The position numbers and the translations under genes are program-made. From positions 62,001 to 126,000 of the forward strand of contig JAUIJE010000006.1 in assembly GCA_030431455.1 (NCBI GenBank): DNA of 64,000 nt, written 5' to 3'. This document shows positions 28,301 through 37,648 of the stretch, piece after piece; the first letter of the stretch is position 1; the number at the start of each line of letters is the position of its first letter. The stretch is from a bacterium. GTDB lineage: Bacteria > Myxococcota > UBA727 > JAUIJE01. The notes below the pieces were generated by a model. It worked only from the letters and a program-made list of their open reading frames with translations, made no database searches and was not told the DNA's origin.

Positions 28301-31300
28301 TATGAGGAGCCTGACTGTTATGTCGCCGAGTGCAACTACGGCGCCGGCGCGCCGGGTACATGCTGCAACCCCGCGTTCGACAAGATCGACGACTTCATCG
28401 AGGAGAAGGCGGAGCAGCTGCTCGCAAATGACGAGGTCTTTGGTGAGGAGCTCGAGCCGCAAGAGCAGTTCCTCGTCTGTGCCCGCAGTTCAGACTTTCA
28501 GGGGGGCGTGTGCGCGAAGGGCAACTGCGATCAGGGCGATGTGTGTCCTTGGGGCCTCATCGGTGCTGACATTGGCGATATCACCGATCCCGCCAACTCG
28601 GGTTTGCGATGCAAAGCGGGCCAGGGCGACGACGACATCTGCGCGGTATGTGGCGAGATCACGGCCTGGGGATGCGTCCCGACCACCGCGCTGCGCGACT
28701 CGCTGGTGGCGCGACCCGTCCTCACCGCGAATGAGGAGAATACAAAGGAGCCGGGCACCGAAGCTGAACAAGCGACTGAACCCCTCGGCGAGGCGGCGGA
28801 GGATCCCATCACCCTCGCCAGCGGAGAACTCGTTTTCTCGGCGACCGATCTTGCCTTCGAGGGCATCGGGCTCGACTTCGCGTTTTCACGTAACTACCGC
28901 TCGGGCGGCGCGGAGCACGGGATGTTCGGTCCTGGATTCCATCACTCCTTAGAAGAGCGCATCGAGCTTGTCGGGGACAAATACAACCGCCACAGTGCAC
29001 CCGCGTACTGTAACAGTGCATACCCGATCATTCGGTGCCTCTATCACTACGACGCGAACGGAGCACGAAGGCTCTACGTCTTCGACTACGAATCCGGTGT
29101 CTACTCAGGCCCGCCCGGGTCGTTCTCCACCATTCGTTTGGATGTCAAAGACGCGAGCATCGCCGAGCAGACCGGGCGCTTCGTGATGCTTCAGCCCGGC
29201 GGAACCACCCGCGAGTACGACGTTCTTGGCCACTTGCGCAAAGTTCGCGATGCCTACGGCAATGCCATCGAACTCGGGTACCGCATTCGAACCCTCGATG
29301 AAGTGAAGCGTGAGGGGAACGGCAATGGCTACAACGGAACACTCTATGACAACACCGAGATCGAAAAGTACGGTGTCTACTTTCCCGGGGCGGTGCAGCC
29401 TGACCCGAACGACGAGGGCCAGCTCCACACCAACACGACGTCTCGCAACGCCTTCTTCAACCAGGTTGAGCTGACCACCATCACCGACACCTACGGCCGG
29501 GTATTCACGGTCGAGTACAACACCTTTTCCGAGGCGGGGAACCTGGGCGCGAACCCCGCGGACCGTGCCGAAGGCGACAGTGCGACCCGTCGCCGGCGTC
29601 CCACCGCCATCACCTTCCGGGGCGAAACGGTGGTGAGCTACGACTACACCTGGTTCGCCCTCACCGACGACGCCTACCTCACAAAGATCACCCGCACGGG
29701 GTTCACCGATGGCGGAACGCACAGCGCCGAAACCCTCACCACGCACTACGAGTTCAACTTTGATGTCGTGACCGACCACTTCGTCTGGGAAACCGCCACC
29801 GACGAAGCGCCGTCGGCCACCACCGCGTTTGGCCAGGCCATCGCCACGGCGTTGCAGACAGTTCACCAAGACGTCAAATATTGCGGCCGTCGCATGATGC
29901 CCGACCCAGAGCAGGAGCTCGAGGCGGGCATGGACCCCGCGAGCGGGTGCAACTCACGGCCGTATTCGTACACGCAACTGCCGATCTCCGAAGGGGACAC
30001 CCTCGGCACGCGGCTGCGCAAGATTCTCGCGGACAATATCGTGCGTGTGTACACCGGGGACACCATCGCCGACCCGTCTCGACCGGACGTCGAGACATAT
30101 TTCGTCCCGAACCCCCTCTCCCCGGACTTCGACCGCGCGGTGAAGCAACGCTACGGCGCTGCCCCCTTGGCCGGCTCGCCGCTCAACACCACCGAGTCGG
30201 TGGGCTCGGACACGGTGTTCGTCTGGAAGAGCCAGCTTCCCGAAGCGAGCCTTGTACAAACGATATCCGGCCAGCCGGATGCGATGTTCTCGTCATCGAC
30301 CTTGTTCCCCACGCAGGAGGCGTCGTACTCGGGCGCACTCACCGCCGGCACCGGGTATCGCGATCCCGACACGCTCGAAATCATCACCGATCCCGACTTC
30401 TCGACCATCCAGCCCGTGGTGGTACCCAACAACGATCAAAACGGGCTTTGGCACAGCGCGGAGTTCAGCGTTGTCATCCCGCAACAGATTCTGAACGCCG
30501 TTCCCGTCGAGGGAGCCCTCACGGATGACAACGAACCCATGACGGACTTCTGTCGCCACCTGGACTCCATCGGACGGTTCCCGAAGTTCAAGCTGCGCGA
30601 CCCTGCCTTGAAGCGCAACGACACACCCACCAGCCTGGCGTCCGCACCGTTGCCCTCTATCCGGCGGTCTGAGTACTCGTGTGCTGCCATCGCCGCGCGG
30701 CACAACCGGGATGCGTTCGTCAACGAGAACGTTCGCTACTTTGATGACGACACCCTCGACGATCGGTATCCCGACCAGCGGCCCGAGGACGGCCTCCGCC
30801 GCATCGGTTACGAGTACGATCTTGCCCGTGTCTGCCGGTGGGTCAAGAACACCAACCGCGAAGGGGAAGAACAGTATTTCGGTCTGAACTTCTCGGGACA
30901 GACCATCGTGCACGCCAAGCCGGCCGCGGATGAATCCGGCGACTGGTCGATCACCAAGCGCGTATTCAACGCCGACGGCCTGCTCGTAAAAGAGACCCGA
31001 CCCGACGGGGGGGGCGTCGAAATCGAATACGCGATGCAGAACCCCGACGGCACCGATTTTGAGGCCGCGCCCGGCGGTATCGTCCTCTACCGGGCAAACC
31101 CCGTGAAGTTGACCGAATACGTTGCCGACACCGTGGCCAACCCGCACCTCGAGGACGCGACCGCGTACGCGGCCTCCGGCTCCGAGACCACGATTTCACA
31201 ACGCGAATGGAACTTTGTCTACGAGGCCCTCTTCCAGCAGCTCGGCTGGCTGGTGCCGCCCGACGGACAAGGCATCGCCTACTTCGCCTACCAGTATCAA

Positions 31301-34300
31301 GGCTTGCCCGAACCCACGCTCACACAGATGACGCCCGGCGAGTTCAACAATGGCATGCACGCAGGCATCCGCAACCTGGTGGCCAGCGGCGTCCCCGTCA
31401 CGTTCCTGCAGAACTTGCTCACCGCCCCCCAGGGGAACCACTTTTTCGAGTTCTACACCAACACGTTCGACGGCGGGGGCTACACCCTCAACGCGGGCAA
31501 CGGGCTGAGCGTGGAGTTCGTCAGCGACGTGCCCACCGGCAACGGCGCCGCCGTGGTCGATGTCGGGACCCGCTACATCCGCGACACAAAAGGTCGTGTG
31601 CGTCGCCAAGCGTCAATCAAAGACTGGGCCGACGACGTCTACGACACTGACGAGATCGTCTATGGCTACTACGACGACCTCGCGAGCGCGGAAGCTGCTT
31701 CGTTTGGCTCGTCGACGGTATGCGCCGATGACGAACCCAGCGGCATTGACGCCTCCACCATCCGTGGGCCGCTCGCCCGGGTGGTGACCAAGCAAACCCC
31801 CGGGGCGTCGCTGTGCAGCAATTCCGCATCTCACGTGACGTACGCGTACGATGCTCTCGGCGGCGTGCGTTTGGCCCGGGCCAACGGCGACCCCGACACC
31901 GACCAGGTCACCGAGCGCAACAGTCTGGGCCGCATCGTCGAGCGCAGCGACGCCTACGGCTATGCGGCACAGTACGTGTACAACGACCGATCGGAGATCG
32001 TGCAAGAGAGCCACCGCGATGGCTCCGCCTACGCCAGCCCCGATCAAGTCATCGTGCACGCCTACGGACTCGGTGACGTCAAATACGGCTCGTGCCAAGA
32101 GAGTGTCAGTGGCGCGTGCACCACATTCCCGACCCTGGCCGCGAATGTGGTCGCGGCGGTCCGCAATGGCACCGCGATGCCGGCGTTCCCCGCCGGGGCC
32201 CAGTGGTCAGTCCGGGTGCCCGATCTCGACGACCGCTTCCTCGCCGTGGTGGATTCCGGCGACGGCTACCGCAAGGTCACGCGCAACGCGACCGGACTGG
32301 TCAGCAGCAGCGACGACTGGGACTCGGCCACTGCGCCGAGCGCGCCTCTCTACCACCGCGAGTACGAATACGACCGAGACGGTCGGCTGTTGCGCACGCG
32401 GCTCGGCGATGTGGCCTCCCCCGACCCGTTCGTGACCTGGCACAAATACGACGCGCTCGGTCGCCGGGTCGCGACCCAGACCAAGGCGTTGGACGCGACA
32501 TTGGTGTACAGCGACGGCCACGGGCTGGTGCAGCGGGTCAAGTACGACGGCAAAGACCGCGTCACCGGGGCGTATACCTTTGGCGACGACGGCGACGGCA
32601 CGCGCCGGGTGTTTTCCTTCATGCGCCAGGAGCTCAATAGCATCGGTGAGCCCCTGTATGTGCACACCTTGGCCCAGCCGACGATGCCGACATCGATCAC
32701 CGGTACTTTCCCCACGGGGCCCGCGGGCGCGGATGTGTGGGCCACCGAGCGCTTCGAATACGATCACGTCATGCGCCCGGTGGAATACGAAGCCGAAGGC
32801 ATCGATCCCACCACCGCGGTGTACGACGGCTTTGGCCTCTCTATTGTGACAAGCCCCACGGTGCAGCGCTCCATCACCCGCTTCCCCCTCGACCGCGAGG
32901 TGATCACCGCCGTGCGGCAGTTCGGCAGTGATGTGAGCGTGGGGGACAAAGACGCGACCTACATCGATCACTACGACGGCGCGGGCCGGCTCACACTACA
33001 CGAGAGCATCGAGAACGAAATCCTCGGCTCCACCGGGAGCCTGACCACCGCCTACACGTACGATTCGTTTGGCCAAGCCGTGCGCACCCAGGGCGCGGAC
33101 AAACGCGCGGTCGACCGCCTCTTCGACGGGGCCGGGCGCATGGTGCAAATGGACGAACTCGATCGCACGTTCTTGTCCCACCGCACCACCAACTATGCCT
33201 ACGACCTCGCCGGCCGCCTGGCCCAGACGGTGACCTCGTCGGGACAAACCACCGATTGGACGTTCGACGCGGTCGGCCGGACCACGACCAAACAGGTCAC
33301 GTCGACCTCGGGCCTCGTCCCCGAAGGGTTCGAGTCCATCTACAACTACGACGACATCGGCCGCACCACCACCCACCTCGAGAGCAAACGGGTGTCGCCC
33401 CTCGACCACGTGACCTACAGCTACAGCTACGCCCAAGGGGAAACGGCCCCGGACACCATGAGCGTCGACGCTGCCTTGGCCAAAAGCTGGGTCCGCGACG
33501 ACCTCGGGCGCATCGTCGAAGCCACTGACGAAAATCTCCTGTTGCTCTACGCCGACAACACCGAGCTGCCGAGCGAAGCGCTCACCACATTCCTCGAATA
33601 CGACAGCATGGGCCGCCTGCTCGGCGAGGAGACGGCCAAGGGCACGGGCCTGAGCGAGGCGCTGGGCCGCATGGACTACGCCTACGGCGATGACTTCTTG
33701 GGCCGGAGCCAACGCACCTTTGACCCCGACCAGCTCGATGCCACCGCCGGATTTGACACCGACTTTTTCTACGACCCGGCCGGCAACCTCGACGAGATTC
33801 AGCGGCACCGACAGGGTTACGGCACCCGGCTTGCGGTGTCGCTCTCGCACCGCGGCGGCCTCTGGACCAAAGCCGACATCGGCCCCGTTGGGGGAAGCGC
33901 CCAATACACCCAGACCAAAGAGCGCGATGGGTTTGGCTGGGTGCGCAAGTCGGGCATGGGCCTCACCGGCAGTAGCCAGATGGCCCGCGAGGTCGCGTTG
34001 CTCGGCCCCACCGGCCGCGTGATGGCGAGTTTGCGCACGGGAGGCTTCTTTGGCTCGTCGGCCAAAGGCTACGAATACGACGCGCTCCGCCGACTGAGCC
34101 GGCATACCTTTTTGGACGACAGCACGCCGAACGTCGCCCCGACCGAAGCGCAGTTCGACAACGAGCGGGCCACCGCGCTGCTCGACGAAGAGAACATCTT
34201 CGCCCTCAGCAGCTTCATCGAGCCCCCCGATGTCGACGTCGCCACCAGCTTCAACCTCAACGACAACCTGCAGAGCGCCGCGGTCGACGAATACAACCGC

Positions 34301-36085
34301 ACCTTCGCCGCGAGCTTCAACACCGCCGCTGCAGGTTCGCCGCCGAGCGCGGTCAACGGCGGGACGGTTGTCCTCGATGACCTACACCGCATCTCCAGCG
34401 ACGGCGCCGCCGACTACACCCACGATGCCCTCGACCGTTTCCGGTCAATCTCTGTCGGCTCTGCCCTCGAGATGTCGGTGCTCTACGACGGCCTCGGCCG
34501 GCGCAAGATGGAGTGGCGCCGCACCGGCGACACCAGCGCCGACTACGAGCTCGCGGTGCTCCACTACGACGGGCCCAACGTGGTCGAGGAGACGGACTTC
34601 GAGGCCAGCACCCCGACGATCTTGACCCAGACCACCCACGCCCCGGGCATCGATGCGCCGGTGCTGTTCAACGCCACCTATGACGATGGCAACAGCTATG
34701 TGACCTACGCGCTTGGCACCAATGTGCGCGGAGACGTCATCGCCGCGGCGAGCTACGACGGCAACACCCTTCTCGAAAATGCCCAGCTGAGCCCCTGGGG
34801 TGAGCGCCACTTCAAAGACAAGAACGGCTCGTGTCTGGAGGGGACCGAGGCCAGTGGCACGACATCGTTGCCAGACAGCGCGTGCGCCGATCTTGTCGCC
34901 GGTCAGGGCGGCTACACCCCGGTGCTTCGGCGGTTCGGCATCGCCGGTGGCCGCGCGCACCCGCGCACCAAGCTGGTGGACATGCGCAACCGGGTGTACG
35001 CGCCGCATCTGAAAGGCTTCCTGGCCCGCGACCCGCTCGGTTCAGTGGATAGCCACGGTTTGTGGAACTACGTGGCGAACGACCCTGTGAACATGAGGGA
35101 CCCGTGGGGGCTGGACAGCGGGGCGACGGCCGATGACCCCGAACCAATGAACTTCGGTGATGACCTACCCGGTGGTGAGACAAGCGACATGAGAGGCGAG
35201 TGTGGTCGTGGCACGGCGGGTGCCAGTTGTGGTGGTAGCAAGTATGGCCCTCTCTTCGCATCCGAGGCTGCGAAGTTCCGTCGGTTCAACGAACAGAGTG
35301 AGGACCATGCGGGCCCGACCGGCCCCACGGGAGTGTGCTCCAGTTCGCCTGACGGCACGTGCTACGGCGACCCGGCTGTGGAACCGGATCTTCTTGGCGC
35401 ATTCGGAAGGGGCCTCAAACGAAACGTTCCGACTCTGGACGAAGTCACGGAGGGTTTGGCGCAGCAATATGGCTGCGCAACGTGCCGGGCGCTAGAGCAG
35501 GCCAAGAAGCCAAACGGCAACGACCGTTCAGCGGGTGAAATCGCTGATGAGATTGTGGAGGACGTCCTTCAAAACAATCCGATCGCACAACAGAACAACA
35601 ACGCCGCGGAAATCGCCGACGGCTGCGGAGGAGGTCTCGGAGAGGACTGTATGGAGGCGCTGGGCAACGAGACCGGGCAGTTCATCGCCATTCTCGTTGG
35701 GATTATGATGGGGACCGCGGTCGGAAAGATTGCGGGCGGCGGTACCGCAGGAAAAGGTGGTAAGCGAAGCAAGAATCGCGTGCCTGACAAGGTTCCTGGG
35801 CGCCCAAATCCCGAGCAGCAAGCCTTGATAGACATGGCGAAGAAGGACTCCAAGCGAGTTCCTCAGGGGAAAGGCCCGGTTTCAGCTGGTGACGCCGACG
35901 CATACGTCGAGCTAGGAAACCAAGCAGGCGTCCCGGTCCGGGCAAAACCGAACGACCTATCAGGTGCCCACGGGTATGGTCCGGTCCCCGCCGGGCCGGG
36001 AGCCGAGCACATACATGTCAACGGCGAACACATCCCTGTACCCGGAGGGTATACCCCACCCTCAGGAGGTAACATAATCAGATGA
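25304..36085 (+). CDS. Giant Sec-exported RHS/YD-repeat polymorphic toxin
   Basis: About 3593 residues. A signal peptide (MVRSHGFARGAFALLCLGL) precedes a LamG-like domain (about 32-250), an Ig-like Big-1 domain (256-359), a second LamG (364-596) and a second Big-1 (598-706), then a unique and Cys-rich part. DUF6531-like sequence (ITLASGELVFSATDLAFEG) begins at about 1167, followed by some 2000 residues of YD repeats. The RHS core includes DMRNRVYAPHLKGFLARD and ends NDPVNMRDPWGL near 3270, after which self-cleavage is expected. The final 323 residues are a distinct tip with a hydrophobic segment (FIAILVGIMMGTAVGKIAGG) and a His-rich end (HGYG, EHIHVNGEHIPV) reminiscent of small nuclease-like toxin tips. 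The shell is known to encapsulate the toxin, and its activity here is inference. ATG at 25304 is preferred over an in-frame TTG at 25283 because it starts the signal peptide. The stop overlaps the next gene. Confidence 0.88.
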   Translation: MVRSHGFARGAFALLCLGLSSERAGADCTEDSYPNPSSYFEFEDVSSGFIEDTVGTHIGVLYGSPGTDTGIVGDAVAWDGVNDYALLDEYAELEQDMTFATWVRYHSPNNTGALISKFMSPAYAWQLGTYSAPRYLQAYAKQEGAGGMKFVFGPNTDGMFDVWHHVAMTYDGQVLALYFDGSLVGSTSWASSEPLLISDLLVRLGARYGGGTPFVHADMDETALWNDALSAAQLSDVYLRGIGAAKLFEASSCPATPSADLSNFVVDNDVHLPADGTSTYTAAVTLKLRNGQPAAGVTVGLEVTGSGNIVSNPVQTDANGEATLTLATTVAETKTLSIVADPNWVPMLLDVTREVTFQSPTCTGYFPPPIAYYPMDDVSTGTVSDAVGVHPGIVYGPQATSAGLVGNALDTHIGGDWVELDELSEVGEAITFGLWLFYESNTTGELVSKWNNNPYDSYAMTVRASSSSRNVAVWVSETGDFDGNLSQNGTWISGPNLVPLIGEWHHHVYVYDGQTLSQYVDGAHTYSRSFASPGDIWTSTLPVRIGRTHAPTTNYIVDGLIDEVIFFDEALDDDQVAALYHRGYAGLTAYDVSGCLPEVSDTNSTVVASPTIDILADGEDASTVTVTVKDDGGTPLPGRYVTLFAVSGTDPVVTQPLGPTDANGEVIGFLGSDVAENVEIGAIVDPGPEQVVLTDTATVAFLDPGPQWFYSLWQFPTLGGQPLQIQERNGNIGVFAGSGALDNLVEAPSATTIENWVQSSAALQQWPYLAGQVHTVGELTGGTGAIFENPLVFYGEEVNPGALAGGNSSMFGLALGQYYLSAADTVIMGSSACSGPGCSSNCVVLSNATICVGMSGGVPPQPSCDCGPSAIDQCGTPGTPAPGEPPIPEPVCTPGEPSCAVGDITYTDFGEDVDGGSTCMTICPFADCDPSAPGPGGGNGGGTPSVGIEAPGLCIAESGPPQVDRHCQQVAGGNNCPGMCWGQETGDCYFLGDDPTAGPYEEPDCYVAECNYGAGAPGTCCNPAFDKIDDFIEEKAEQLLANDEVFGEELEPQEQFLVCARSSDFQGGVCAKGNCDQGDVCPWGLIGADIGDITDPANSGLRCKAGQGDDDICAVCGEITAWGCVPTTALRDSLVARPVLTANEENTKEPGTEAEQATEPLGEAAEDPITLASGELVFSATDLAFEGIGLDFAFSRNYRSGGAEHGMFGPGFHHSLEERIELVGDKYNRHSAPAYCNSAYPIIRCLYHYDANGARRLYVFDYESGVYSGPPGSFSTIRLDVKDASIAEQTGRFVMLQPGGTTREYDVLGHLRKVRDAYGNAIELGYRIRTLDEVKREGNGNGYNGTLYDNTEIEKYGVYFPGAVQPDPNDEGQLHTNTTSRNAFFNQVELTTITDTYGRVFTVEYNTFSEAGNLGANPADRAEGDSATRRRRPTAITFRGETVVSYDYTWFALTDDAYLTKITRTGFTDGGTHSAETLTTHYEFNFDVVTDHFVWETATDEAPSATTAFGQAIATALQTVHQDVKYCGRRMMPDPEQELEAGMDPASGCNSRPYSYTQLPISEGDTLGTRLRKILADNIVRVYTGDTIADPSRPDVETYFVPNPLSPDFDRAVKQRYGAAPLAGSPLNTTESVGSDTVFVWKSQLPEASLVQTISGQPDAMFSSSTLFPTQEASYSGALTAGTGYRDPDTLEIITDPDFSTIQPVVVPNNDQNGLWHSAEFSVVIPQQILNAVPVEGALTDDNEPMTDFCRHLDSIGRFPKFKLRDPALKRNDTPTSLASAPLPSIRRSEYSCAAIAARHNRDAFVNENVRYFDDDTLDDRYPDQRPEDGLRRIGYEYDLARVCRWVKNTNREGEEQYFGLNFSGQTIVHAKPAADESGDWSITKRVFNADGLLVKETRPDGGGVEIEYAMQNPDGTDFEAAPGGIVLYRANPVKLTEYVADTVANPHLEDATAYAASGSETTISQREWNFVYEALFQQLGWLVPPDGQGIAYFAYQYQGLPEPTLTQMTPGEFNNGMHAGIRNLVASGVPVTFLQNLLTAPQGNHFFEFYTNTFDGGGYTLNAGNGLSVEFVSDVPTGNGAAVVDVGTRYIRDTKGRVRRQASIKDWADDVYDTDEIVYGYYDDLASAEAASFGSSTVCADDEPSGIDASTIRGPLARVVTKQTPGASLCSNSASHVTYAYDALGGVRLARANGDPDTDQVTERNSLGRIVERSDAYGYAAQYVYNDRSEIVQESHRDGSAYASPDQVIVHAYGLGDVKYGSCQESVSGACTTFPTLAANVVAAVRNGTAMPAFPAGAQWSVRVPDLDDRFLAVVDSGDGYRKVTRNATGLVSSSDDWDSATAPSAPLYHREYEYDRDGRLLRTRLGDVASPDPFVTWHKYDALGRRVATQTKALDATLVYSDGHGLVQRVKYDGKDRVTGAYTFGDDGDGTRRVFSFMRQELNSIGEPLYVHTLAQPTMPTSITGTFPTGPAGADVWATERFEYDHVMRPVEYEAEGIDPTTAVYDGFGLSIVTSPTVQRSITRFPLDREVITAVRQFGSDVSVGDKDATYIDHYDGAGRLTLHESIENEILGSTGSLTTAYTYDSFGQAVRTQGADKRAVDRLFDGAGRMVQMDELDRTFLSHRTTNYAYDLAGRLAQTVTSSGQTTDWTFDAVGRTTTKQVTSTSGLVPEGFESIYNYDDIGRTTTHLESKRVSPLDHVTYSYSYAQGETAPDTMSVDAALAKSWVRDDLGRIVEATDENLLLLYADNTELPSEALTTFLEYDSMGRLLGEETAKGTGLSEALGRMDYAYGDDFLGRSQRTFDPDQLDATAGFDTDFFYDPAGNLDEIQRHRQGYGTRLAVSLSHRGGLWTKADIGPVGGSAQYTQTKERDGFGWVRKSGMGLTGSSQMAREVALLGPTGRVMASLRTGGFFGSSAKGYEYDALRRLSRHTFLDDSTPNVAPTEAQFDNERATALLDEENIFALSSFIEPPDVDVATSFNLNDNLQSAAVDEYNRTFAASFNTAAAGSPPSAVNGGTVVLDDLHRISSDGAADYTHDALDRFRSISVGSALEMSVLYDGLGRRKMEWRRTGDTSADYELAVLHYDGPNVVEETDFEASTPTILTQTTHAPGIDAPVLFNATYDDGNSYVTYALGTNVRGDVIAAASYDGNTLLENAQLSPWGERHFKDKNGSCLEGTEASGTTSLPDSACADLVAGQGGYTPVLRRFGIAGGRAHPRTKLVDMRNRVYAPHLKGFLARDPLGSVDSHGLWNYVANDPVNMRDPWGLDSGATADDPEPMNFGDDLPGGETSDMRGECGRGTAGASCGGSKYGPLFASEAAKFRRFNEQSEDHAGPTGPTGVCSSSPDGTCYGDPAVEPDLLGAFGRGLKRNVPTLDEVTEGLAQQYGCATCRALEQAKKPNGNDRSAGEIADEIVEDVLQNNPIAQQNNNAAEIADGCGGGLGEDCMEALGNETGQFIAILVGIMMGTAVGKIAGGGTAGKGGKRSKNRVPDKVPGRPNPEQQALIDMAKKDSKRVPQGKGPVSAGDADAYVELGNQAGVPVRAKPNDLSGAHGYGPVPAGPGAEHIHVNGEHIPVPGGYTPPSGGNIIR

Positions 36086-36579
36086 CCACAAGCTGGTATC
36101 TCGTGCGTCTAAGTTGGCCGTCCACGTCAGCACTCTGGCCGACCTACTGCGGACTCGGAGGCGACGTGTGGCCACTTGGCGAGCATGGATCAGCCCAAGC
36201 GATTGCAGTTCACGACGGGCTTATGTCGAGTCGGAGATACGTCCGAGTGGGTGACTACGAGGAGGCGGTTTGTATCGACCGGGACTTGGCCATAGGCTAC
36301 GCAGCTACGGCGACGGCGTTGGGGATAGCCGCGTCAGTGATTGAGTGCACGGAATCCCCTGACGCTTTTTGCGAGGGCTTCGACATAGGCAATCCAACGG
36401 GCGGCTATTCGCTGATTGAGTCTGAAATCCTGGTCCGTGATGATGCGCACCGAACACTCAATAGTCTAGGGCTCTTCCCGTCCCGGGGCGCTGCAGAACA
36501 GTACCTGGTGTTCCGCCGTGACGAAAACCTCGAGGAGGCAGATGACCTCTCAATTGTGGGAATTTCAAGAGTCGAGTAG
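36082..36579 (+). CDS. Putative immunity protein to the RHS toxin tip
   Basis: A 165-residue acidic soluble protein beginning MTTSWYLVRLSWPS. Its ATG overlaps the rhs stop in ATGA, and an AGGAGG lies about 12 bases upstream inside rhs. No family is recognised. A short hydrophobic Ala-rich segment (AIGYAATATALGIAASV) may be a buried helix. The position directly after a polymorphic toxin, the small size, the coupling and the lower GC shared with the toxin tip are the usual features of cognate immunity genes. Function is inferred from context only. The 73 bases after it contain the Shine-Dalgarno of the next gene. Confidence 0.65.
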   Translation: MTTSWYLVRLSWPSTSALWPTYCGLGGDVWPLGEHGSAQAIAVHDGLMSSRRYVRVGDYEEAVCIDRDLAIGYAATATALGIAASVIECTESPDAFCEGFDIGNPTGGYSLIESEILVRDDAHRTLNSLGLFPSRGAAEQYLVFRRDENLEEADDLSIVGISRVE

Positions 36580-36652
36580 CTGAACCGGACGTTTCGCTCG
36601 CTGCAGATTGTATCTTCGAAGCCGCCGTCGGCAGCAAAACCAACGAGGATCA

Positions 36653-37639
36653 GTGACCAAAGCGGACCACATCAAAGCCCTCATCCGCAGCCACGCCGAT
36701 GGCGACGATGAGCGCTTCTACGCCATCGCGATGCAGGTCGCGGCCAACGCGGCCCGGGCGGGCAAGACCAACTTCGCCCAGGAGCTGCGGGCGTTGGTGG
36801 ATGCGGTGAAACCGGCGCAGCGCCGGCCCGCGCGCGGGCCTGGCCCCGTGCCCCTCGCGCGCCCGCGGGGCGACTTGGCGGCCATTCTGACCGCTGGGTA
36901 CCCAGATGTGCGCCTGCACGACATGGCGCTGGAGCCGGAGCTGGCGGCGCGGCTGCACCGCGTGCTGCACGAGCAGCGCAAGCGCACCACGCTCGAACAG
37001 CATGGCCTCACCCCGATGCGCAAGCTGCTGCTCGTCGGCCCGCCCGGAACCGGCAAGACCATGACCGCGGCTGCGCTCGCGGGTGAGCTGCAGGTGCCGC
37101 TGTTCACCATTCAGCTCGATGGGCTGATCACCAAGTTCCTCGGGGAGACCGCGGCCAAGCTGCGCCTCGTCTTCGAAGCCATGGCCGAGACCCGCGGGGT
37201 CTACCTGTTCGACGAGTTCGACGCGCTCGGGGGCGAGCGCGGCCATCGACAAGACGTGGGCGAAATCCGCCGGGTGCTGAACTCGTTTTTGCAGTTCTTG
37301 GAGATGGACCGCTCAGACAGTCTCATTGTGGGTGCGACCAATCACGTGGCGTTGCTCGACCAAGCGCTGTTTCGCCGCTTCGACGCGGTCATCGCCTACG
37401 CGCCGCCCACCGATGAGGTCGCGGCCCGGTTGATGAAAGACCGGCTCGCGCTCCTCGACAGCCACGGCGTGGACTTCTCCGCCGCGGTGAAGGCGGCCTC
37501 TGGTCTCAGCCACGCGGAGATCGTGCGGGCCTGTGAACAAGCGGCCAAAGACGCGCTGCTCGACGACACCACCCGCATCTCAACCGACGGGCTCCTGCGG
37601 GCCTTGGCCGAGCGCCACACCCCCGCGAGGGCGGGATAG
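36653..37639 (+). CDS. ietA: AAA+ ATPase, IetA-like (antitoxin/defence ATPase)
   Basis: A 328-residue AAA+ ATPase starting at GTG 36653 with CGAGGA upstream. An N-terminal helical region with a Pro/Arg linker (about 60-75) precedes the ATPase. Walker A is GPPGTGKT (129-136), Walker B is YLFDEFDA (Asp187, Glu188), sensor 1 is in IVGATNH and the arginine finger in FRRFD. The next gene, 9 bases downstream, encodes a subtilisin-like protease. An ATPase of this size paired with such a protease is the architecture of IetA/IetS, described on the Ti plasmid as a stability (toxin-antitoxin) pair with IetA as antitoxin, and later reported as the anti-phage system ietAS. Membership is inferred from sizes, motifs and order. 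A generic FtsH/Cdc48-like ATPase is the alternative. Confidence 0.8.
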   Translation: MTKADHIKALIRSHADGDDERFYAIAMQVAANAARAGKTNFAQELRALVDAVKPAQRRPARGPGPVPLARPRGDLAAILTAGYPDVRLHDMALEPELAARLHRVLHEQRKRTTLEQHGLTPMRKLLLVGPPGTGKTMTAAALAGELQVPLFTIQLDGLITKFLGETAAKLRLVFEAMAETRGVYLFDEFDALGGERGHRQDVGEIRRVLNSFLQFLEMDRSDSLIVGATNHVALLDQALFRRFDAVIAYAPPTDEVAARLMKDRLALLDSHGVDFSAAVKAASGLSHAEIVRACEQAAKDALLDDTTRISTDGLLRALAERHTPARAG

Positions 37640-37648
37640 GCCCACCGC

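Noticed and set aside
25304-36085. T6SS effector identity for the RHS protein
   Set aside because: It has a Sec signal peptide and no PAAR or VgrG module, and no T6SS genes are in the window.
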